Positions 6,685 to 10,913 of a stretch of DNA of 10,913 bases are shown here, piece after piece (within the stretch, counting starts at the first letter, position 1; the number at the start of each line of letters is the position of its first letter). Source of the DNA: Candidatus Iainarchaeum sp. (GTDB taxonomy: Archaea > Iainarchaeota > Iainarchaeia > Iainarchaeales > JAXPJC01); the NCBI GenBank assembly GCA_018304445.1, contig JAGVWD010000016.1:1-10913 (forward strand), read 5' to 3'. The translations under genes and the position numbers were made by a program. Below the pieces are notes generated by a model. It saw only the letters and a program-made list of their open reading frames with translations, was not told the DNA's origin and did not search any database.

Positions 6685-6755
6685 ACTTTTCTCAATAAAT
6701 GAAAATCTCAGTTACTCTTGAAGATTCAAAACTTCGCATTCCACTATTTTTAAAA

Positions 6756-8657
6756 TCAGTCAGTTATGGTAACTGTATTGTCGGTTTCATTCTGTTCCAG
6801 ATAAATATTTGTCGGGTCAACCATGGCTCTTACCGTCTGAGTGCCTTGGTTGACATACTGGTATTCAACGTATATAAAAGCCGTCTCGTTTTTAGCCAGA
6901 GTAAGAGGAATAACACTGCTAACTTCTGATTCATTTGTGGCATTAAGCTTCCAGTAAACGTCGCTTATTCCGAGTGTGCTGTTGTTTTCTATCCAGAACT
7001 CGAAAATCCTTTTAAGTCCGGCGGAATTGAGTATCGTGAGATTCTTCGCGCGAAGATTGTACTTATCTACGGTTATTGTAATCGCCTGTGACCTCACGCT
7101 TCCCTGCGTCGAAGTTATTGAGGCATTAACCGTATATGTCCCGGGATTGGTGTAGAAATGCTCGACGTAGACAAGCGTCTCGTTGTAAGGTCCCAGCGAA
7201 ATATTCTGAGTGCCGTTTATCACTGTCCCGTCGCCAGTGGTTAGGTTCCAAGTAACGTTTATCGCGGAATTAAGGTCGTTGAAGATGCTAAACTCGAATA
7301 TATGGCGACCAGTAAGGTTTACGTGGATAGCAGATAAATCACTCACAAAGACGTCGTAAAGAACCGCCATGACGCTCCTGTAGGCGTCTATGCGCGGAAA
7401 CGTAAGGCGTGTGGCATGGTCGTATATTGGCTTCCCCGTGCGCTTCATTATTGCTTCAATCTGAGACGGTGTCAGCGATGCACCGCTCAGGTTCGCCGCC
7501 TGCAGCATTAAGGCTGCGATGCCGGCTACGTGGGGGGCTGCTGCGGAGGTGCCAGTACCTTCAGAATAACCGCCAGAAACATTTGTTGTGTTGATGTTTA
7601 CTCCTGGGGCCAACAAACCAAGTATACTGCCTCTATTACTTAAAGTATACAAACTATTATAGTCATCAGTCGCACCAACAGAAGTCACATTTGATCCACA
7701 TGCCGGTGATGTTATGCCTGTGATATTGCCAGAATTTCCAGAAGCAGCATCTACAAAAATATCATATTGAGCTGCAGTATTTGCTATGTCAACCACTGTA
7801 TCACTACCATCACATGTAGTTGAAGATATAAAATTTGTCTTTCCAAGACTAACAGTAATAACGGAAATGTTATAAACGGTTCTGTTTAAAATACATCGCT
7901 CAATACCACTACCTATTATTTCGAAAGTGCCGCCACCAGTCGAATTTGTAACTTTCATAACTACTAGCTTTGCTTCAAAAGATACGCCTCTATATTTAGA
8001 ATCGTTAGAGGCAACAATGCCAGAAACTGCGGTGCCGTGGCCGTCTCTGTCCATTGGGTTCATGTTGTTTGTTGTACATTGTTCATTAGCACAAAAATTA
8101 AAGCCACCTATAACCTTATTACAATTGCCAGCTAAAAATTGAGATTCTGTACAACTTCCTAAAGAAGGATGTGTATAATTAATTCCAGTATCAACAATAC
8201 ATACAACTTGCCCAGAACCACTATAGCCTAAATCCCACAACTTAGGAGTTTCTAATAGTGAGGCACTATTGTCAAGAAGTTTCTCAGATTCGCCTACCAA
8301 TGTAATACGTTTAACAAGAATATTTTTGCGCAGTTTTTCCAATCCTTGTTGTGTTATAAAACCTGAATAAGAAGGTACTATGCTAAATTTATATACAGGT
8401 AAAAAATCTGCATTAGTTAAATAGCGCTCGAATTCTCTTTGAATTAAATTAATTTTGTCTACATTCCACTTTAAATCTCCATATTTTAATTCGCTTGTAT
8501 TAATCCTTAAATCAATAAATACACGTACTATATCAGTTTTTATAAGCTGTTTTTCGACTAATGGATCGACATATGGTACTTGATTTTCAGAAATAGACTG
8601 AGCGTATGCAATATTGATGAAAAGTAACAATACCAATAATTCATTTAGTTTATGCAT
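6756..8657 (-). CDS. Secreted S8 subtilisin-like serine protease with propeptide and two C-terminal beta-sandwich domains
   Basis: An extracellular endoprotease of 633 residues. It has a signal peptide (hydrophobic LLVLLLFINIAYAQ at 7-20), an inhibitor-I9-like propeptide (about 40-122), then a complete S8 domain: Asp156 in IVDTGIN, His207 in DGHGTAVSG, oxyanion Asn308 in ASGNSGN and Ser371 in GTGTSAAAPHVAG. Eight cysteines, all between 153 and 320, suggest disulfides. Two CARDB-like beta-sandwich repeats follow (about 434-530 and 534-633). About two dozen N-x-S/T sequons indicate heavy surface glycosylation. No C-terminal membrane anchor is seen, so it is probably released or held by its anchored neighbours. 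Its ATG directly follows the TAG of the upstream gene. Base composition changes sharply near 7600: the part encoding residues after about 350 is much richer in G+C. Function firm, substrate unknown. Confidence 0.93.
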   Translation of the reverse strand: MHKLNELLVLLLFINIAYAQSISENQVPYVDPLVEKQLIKTDIVRVFIDLRINTSELKYGDLKWNVDKINLIQREFERYLTNADFLPVYKFSIVPSYSGFITQQGLEKLRKNILVKRITLVGESEKLLDNSASLLETPKLWDLGYSGSGQVVCIVDTGINYTHPSLGSCTESQFLAGNCNKVIGGFNFCANEQCTTNNMNPMDRDGHGTAVSGIVASNDSKYRGVSFEAKLVVMKVTNSTGGGTFEIIGSGIERCILNRTVYNISVITVSLGKTNFISSTTCDGSDTVVDIANTAAQYDIFVDAASGNSGNITGITSPACGSNVTSVGATDDYNSLYTLSNRGSILGLLAPGVNINTTNVSGGYSEGTGTSAAAPHVAGIAALMLQAANLSGASLTPSQIEAIMKRTGKPIYDHATRLTFPRIDAYRSVMAVLYDVFVSDLSAIHVNLTGRHIFEFSIFNDLNSAINVTWNLTTGDGTVINGTQNISLGPYNETLVYVEHFYTNPGTYTVNASITSTQGSVRSQAITITVDKYNLRAKNLTILNSAGLKRIFEFWIENNSTLGISDVYWKLNATNESEVSSVIPLTLAKNETAFIYVEYQYVNQGTQTVRAMVDPTNIYLEQNETDNTVTITD

Positions 8658-9143
8658 CTAATCGCCTAGTTTCTCTGTTTGCCCAGATAATTGTACCTTG
8701 TTGGCATACCATTTTTTATTTAGAGTTTCAATAATGTCTTCTGTCAGGTTGTTCAATTCATCACTCGAGAGCCTGCTGTCATATAAAAATATCAAAGAAG
8801 CAGAATCTATTACCTTTGCCCAATAGAGAACTTTGAACTCGTAAAGTCCTCTTTCCTTGTCAACAAGTCTGTTAAGATTTTCGTAGAAATACTTCTGAAA
8901 CTCAGAATTCTCAATAAAATTTACATCGGGTGATCTGTTAAGTACAGTGACAGCTGTTACATAATCATATTGTTTACCATTAAATGATATTAATAATTCT
9001 CGAGATTCTGATAATGTAATGTTTTCTGATTGTGACGAAACTTGATAATTAATTCCAAGAATTACGAGTATTAACATAATTACTCCTATAACATAAACCC
9101 AGTGTTTCCTTTCCAATTTCACCTTTCGTCTCATTCTTATCAT
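8658..9143 (-). CDS. Membrane-anchored hypothetical protein, paralogue of the N-terminal half of the 314-residue protein
   Basis: The product is 161 residues: a basic start, one membrane helix (about 15-32, after ERKHWVYV) and an outward-facing domain of about 120 residues that I do not recognise. That domain matches residues 37-153 of the 314-residue protein in this cluster: LLISFNGKQYDYVTAVTVLNR aligns with FWITFNEKVKDNLIAITAFNR, and KKWYANKVQLSGQTE aligns with EKWYTLDSDVSLFGTR. The N-terminal anchor also matches two neighbouring genes. Its ATG overlaps the stop of the PrcB-like gene (ATGA), and its TAG touches the subtilase ATG, so the three are probably made in fixed proportion. An in-frame ATG at 9134 has a better ribosome binding site (GATGAT) and is an alternative start. 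A role in subtilase anchoring or control is inferred from context only. Confidence 0.75.
   Translation of the reverse strand: MIRMRRKVKLERKHWVYVIGVIMLILVILGINYQVSSQSENITLSESRELLISFNGKQYDYVTAVTVLNRSPDVNFIENSEFQKYFYENLNRLVDKERGLYEFKVLYWAKVIDSASLIFLYDSRLSSDELNNLTEDIIETLNKKWYANKVQLSGQTEKLGD
9052..9122 (-). repeat. Anchor-coding repeat, copy in the 161-residue gene
   Basis: Plus-strand landmarks ATTCCAAGAATTA and ATAACATAAACCCAG recur in the same order, with changes, in copies at 9568-9625 and 10540-10592. Each encodes a basic start plus a membrane helix with W-V-Y. Confidence 0.55.
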
Positions 9144-9631
9144 CTCATTTCTTCGAATTTCACTTCTTCTGTAATTTTATCTAATTCTACTATGTGATAG
9201 GGTCTTGTAACAAGAAGACCTACCGTGCCACTGCCAGGACGACTTGTTTTGTACTGCACATTTATAGATTGATTAATTCTAATTATGTTATCAATAGTTA
9301 TCGAATAGCCTGTTGATGGTTTTTCTCCAAAGAAAACCGCTATAACTGTCTTGTTACTGAAGTCAACTATAGGCATATCTGGAGGCGGTCTGAATCCAGA
9401 GTACATCCCTTTCCAGAGTGATTCGAATTCATTTCCATTCTGTACAACTAAAGCATCAAAAGTTGTATGTGATGAACTTACGCCTTCTGCTAGAGTTTTA
9501 AATGTTATTTCAGCGAATTGCTGTTGCTTTTCGGAAGTAGAATATTGATTAAGATAAATACCAATGGAACCAAGAATTATAATCACCACTCCAACATAAA
9601 CCCAGCATTTTCTTTCAATTTTCATCTTCAT
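9140..9631 (-). CDS. Membrane-anchored PrcB-like protease complex subunit
   Basis: The product is 163 residues with one N-terminal membrane helix (about 9-27), a short linker and a domain with the PrcB C-terminal pattern (about 58-150). The pattern is a FESLWKGMY segment, then PIVDFSNKTVIAVFFGEKPS (87-106) with TGYSITIDNI, then a later RPGSGTVGLLVTRPYHIVEL (131-150). PrcB was named in Treponema denticola, where it belongs to the same complex as the subtilisin-like protease PrtP (dentilisin). Here too a subtilase is encoded in the same unit, two genes downstream. The domain probably faces outward and binds the protease or its substrate. ATG 9631 gives the longest form; ATG 9625 is possible, with GGATGA as ribosome binding site. 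The domain call is from memory of the pattern; the partnership is inferred from adjacency. Confidence 0.75.
   Translation of the reverse strand: MKMKIERKCWVYVGVVIIILGSIGIYLNQYSTSEKQQQFAEITFKTLAEGVSSSHTTFDALVVQNGNEFESLWKGMYSGFRPPPDMPIVDFSNKTVIAVFFGEKPSTGYSITIDNIIRINQSINVQYKTSRPGSGTVGLLVTRPYHIVELDKITEEVKFEEMR
9568..9625 (-). repeat. Anchor-coding repeat, copy in the PrcB-like gene
   Basis: Contains AACCAAGAATTATAA and CCAACATAAACCCAGC. It encodes the membrane segment KIERKCWVYVGVVIIILG, very like that of the 161-residue protein (ERKHWVYV). Confidence 0.55.
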
Positions 9632-9647
9632 CCTGCCTTCGTCGTGT

Positions 9648-10592
9648 TTATGAATATGTTGTATTTTCTCCGGTAATATTTAGAGAACTTATTTGAAGCT
9701 TCCACACCAAATACGCTTTTATTAAAGATACAGTATCTTGAAGGGCTGTAGTGGTTTTTCCAGTGTTATAATATATTTTTATAACGTGTGGATTAGTTTC
9801 AAGTTTATTTATTGCGGCCTTTGATGCATTACCAGCAATAATAGGTGATGATTGTGATTTCTCTTCTAATTTAAACTCATCTGTAGATAAAAACAAGAGT
9901 ATTAAATCTATGCTTTCTCTTTTATCCAAAGTTATAATTATAGAAGCGTATGAAATTTCGTCAAGTTGTTTTTGAATTGGTTCTTTCCAGATATCTACTA
10001 TTTTTGTGATATTATCAACAAACCTTGACTTATTTATAAAAATACTGTCTGTTACATTAGTTATGTTATTCATAGGTTGTTGGATTATAGTTTTATTTCC
10101 CTCGACCATCTCGAAAGACTTATTATTGGCAATATCACGGGTCCCAAATAGGCTTACATCAGAATCTAGAGTATACCATTTTTCTTTAAATATATTAATT
10201 AGCTTGTACAAAGTTATATTCTTTTCATAGTCAGTAATTCCTGGTTGATAATCAATAAAGATATTTACGCCATCTATTGTTGAATAGAATTTTATATTAA
10301 GATTTTCTATTCCGGCTATTTTTGTTGAGGAAATTTCATCCTGTAAAAGTTCTATGAATTTTTGATTAGGTTCTCCGCTGGGATTCTCCTTAGTTCGATT
10401 AAAAGCCGTTATGGCTATTAAATTATCCTTTACCTTTTCATTAAATGTTATCCAGAACGAACCCAGAGTATAATTATAAGTTACATTTATTTCTTTATTT
10501 GTTTGGATTTCTGTAGAAAGAGAAGATAAATAAATAACTATTCCAAGAATTAAGATTAATCCAATATAAACCCACTGCTTCTTGATTTTCAT
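9648..10592 (-). CDS. Membrane-anchored protein: paralogue domain fused to a subtilase-propeptide-like domain
   Basis: The product is 314 residues with one N-terminal membrane helix (about 7-23), an outward domain (37-153) shared with the 161-residue neighbour, an Asn-rich linker with several N-x-S/T sequons (155-200) and a C-terminal domain (about 204-303). The last resembles the propeptide of the subtilase in this cluster: PIQKQL then ASIIITLDKR aligns with PLVEKQL then IVRVFIDLR. NKLETNPHVIKIYYNTGK aligns with EKLRKNILVKRITLVGES, and LQDTVSLIKAYLVWKL aligns with LDNSASLLETPKLWDL. No catalytic domain follows. It could act in trans as a folding helper or inhibitor of the subtilase, held at the membrane. 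It has a GGTG ribosome binding site (10598-10601) and lies 16 bases before the PrcB-like gene. Function is inferred; the homology is by eye. Confidence 0.75.
   Translation of the reverse strand: MKIKKQWVYIGLILILGIVIYLSSLSTEIQTNKEINVTYNYTLGSFWITFNEKVKDNLIAITAFNRTKENPSGEPNQKFIELLQDEISSTKIAGIENLNIKFYSTIDGVNIFIDYQPGITDYEKNITLYKLINIFKEKWYTLDSDVSLFGTRDIANNKSFEMVEGNKTIIQQPMNNITNVTDSIFINKSRFVDNITKIVDIWKEPIQKQLDEISYASIIITLDKRESIDLILLFLSTDEFKLEEKSQSSPIIAGNASKAAINKLETNPHVIKIYYNTGKTTTALQDTVSLIKAYLVWKLQISSLNITGENTTYS
10540..10592 (-). repeat. Anchor-coding repeat, copy in the 314-residue gene
   Basis: Contains ATTCCAAGAATTAAGATTAA and CCAATATAAACCCACTG. It encodes MKIKKQWVYIGLILILGIVI, the shortest version of the shared anchor. 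Confidence 0.55.
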
Positions 10593-10597
10593 TCTAG

Positions 10598-10601
10598 CAC
10601 C
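10598..10601 (-). promoter_or_regulatory. Ribosome binding site of the 314-residue protein gene
   Basis: GGTG on the minus strand, five bases before the ATG at 10592; it supports that start. Confidence 0.45.
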
Positions 10602-10632
10602 TTATGCTGTCATGACGATTCTGTAAGCATGA

Positions 10633-10913
10633 CTACCCAATTTTCGTACCGTCTATGAACACTTCAACCTTTTCAGTTATCTCGCTTGAACTGAGGTTCT
10701 GCATTTCCAGAATGTATAAAGAAGGCGTCAGGTTTCTCATGTTAGTGGAGCTTTCTCCTATTGTAACATAATTGAAAGCCCACCTCTGGTTGCCGGAAGA
10801 TGTCACCTTGTCGAACTTTCCGGTCGTCTGGTTTCCTGTGAGGTTGTAAATTAAAAATAAAAATAAAAAAGCTGCCAAAATTTATAGGAATCAGATATCT
10901 CTTCCTTTTATTG
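10633..10913 (-). CDS. Partial membrane-anchored hypothetical protein, apparently frameshifted near its N-terminus
   Basis: The gene enters from the right window edge. The frame ending at the TAG (10633-10635) reads back through LTPSLYILEMQNLSSSEITEKV and a hydrophobic LAAFLFLFLIYNL to a TAA at 10884-10882. In the next frame, from 10912 to about 10883, the sequence reads NKRKRYLIPI, the basic start expected before a membrane helix. Dropping one A within 10883-10881 joins the two as KRKRYLIPI-ILAAFLFLFL. Either one base is extra (mutation or sequencing error) or the true start is elsewhere. An internal TTG at 10878 would give an 81-residue product with no basic leader. The rest has no family I recognise. 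It lies 40 bases before the 314-residue gene, on the same strand, and is another one-helix surface protein. Confidence 0.55.

Noticed and set aside
6685..6755. Bidirectional terminator between the 68-residue gene and the subtilase
   Set aside because: Only short T-runs (CTTTTCT, CTATTTTTAAAA) and no stable stem; a terminator is plausible between convergent genes but not supported enough to list.
6699..6929. Plus-strand open frame opposite the subtilase 3' end
   Set aside because: About three quarters of it is antisense to the second CARDB-like domain of the subtilase, and it has no ribosome binding site or recognisable sequence.
10849..10870. AAAAAT tandem repeat as a designed repeat element
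   Set aside because: It encodes the Leu/Phe-rich membrane helix of the partial protein (TTT/TTA codons), which explains the pattern.

Overview
The window looks archaeal, most likely from a small-genome DPANN-type lineage such as Woesearchaeota, Pacearchaeota or Aenigmarchaeota, but the phylum is my inference. The evidence is an Orc1/Cdc6 initiator, a PolD small subunit (DP1), a family-B polymerase, a membrane-type LonB protease, TATA boxes about 25-30 nt before start codons (leaderless style) and GTGAT-type ribosome binding sites. There is no tRNA, rRNA or CRISPR array.

Left edge (1-715, minus strand): the N-terminal third or less of a LonB protease, cut by the window edge, preceded by a small PRC-barrel protein. 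The 477-base gap 716-1192 is very AT-rich. It holds a 96-base stretch without C on the plus strand, a perfect palindrome and two sites resembling origin recognition boxes just upstream of the initiator gene. It is a good candidate replication origin and divergent promoter.

Replication block (1193-6331, plus strand): cdc6, then DP1 12 bases later, then a family-B DNA polymerase. The polymerase occupies the place where DP2 would sit in a Pyrococcus-like arrangement. It has an extra C-terminal four-cysteine zinc ribbon, and the neighbouring DP1 has lost part of its phosphodiesterase motif III. Immediately after the polymerase stop codon are two strong hairpins (6328-6444) that look like the ends of a small IS200/IS605-type palindromic element. 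A 68-residue basic protein with its own promoter follows.

Right part (6756-10913, minus strand): a tight cluster reading leftward. In transcription order it is: a partial and apparently frameshifted membrane protein; a 314-residue anchored protein; a 163-residue anchored PrcB-like protein; a 161-residue anchored protein; and a secreted S8 subtilase with two C-terminal beta-sandwich domains. The last three genes are joined by a 4-base overlap and a zero-base junction, so they are probably co-translated. The 161-residue protein is a paralogue of the N-terminal half of the 314-residue protein. The C-terminal third of the 314-residue protein resembles the propeptide of the subtilase itself.

Together these genes look like a cell-surface protease system: a subtilase, a PrcB-type partner (as in the dentilisin complex of Treponema) and membrane-tethered proteins, one carrying a separate propeptide-like domain that could act as chaperone or inhibitor. 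This is the most novel part of the window.
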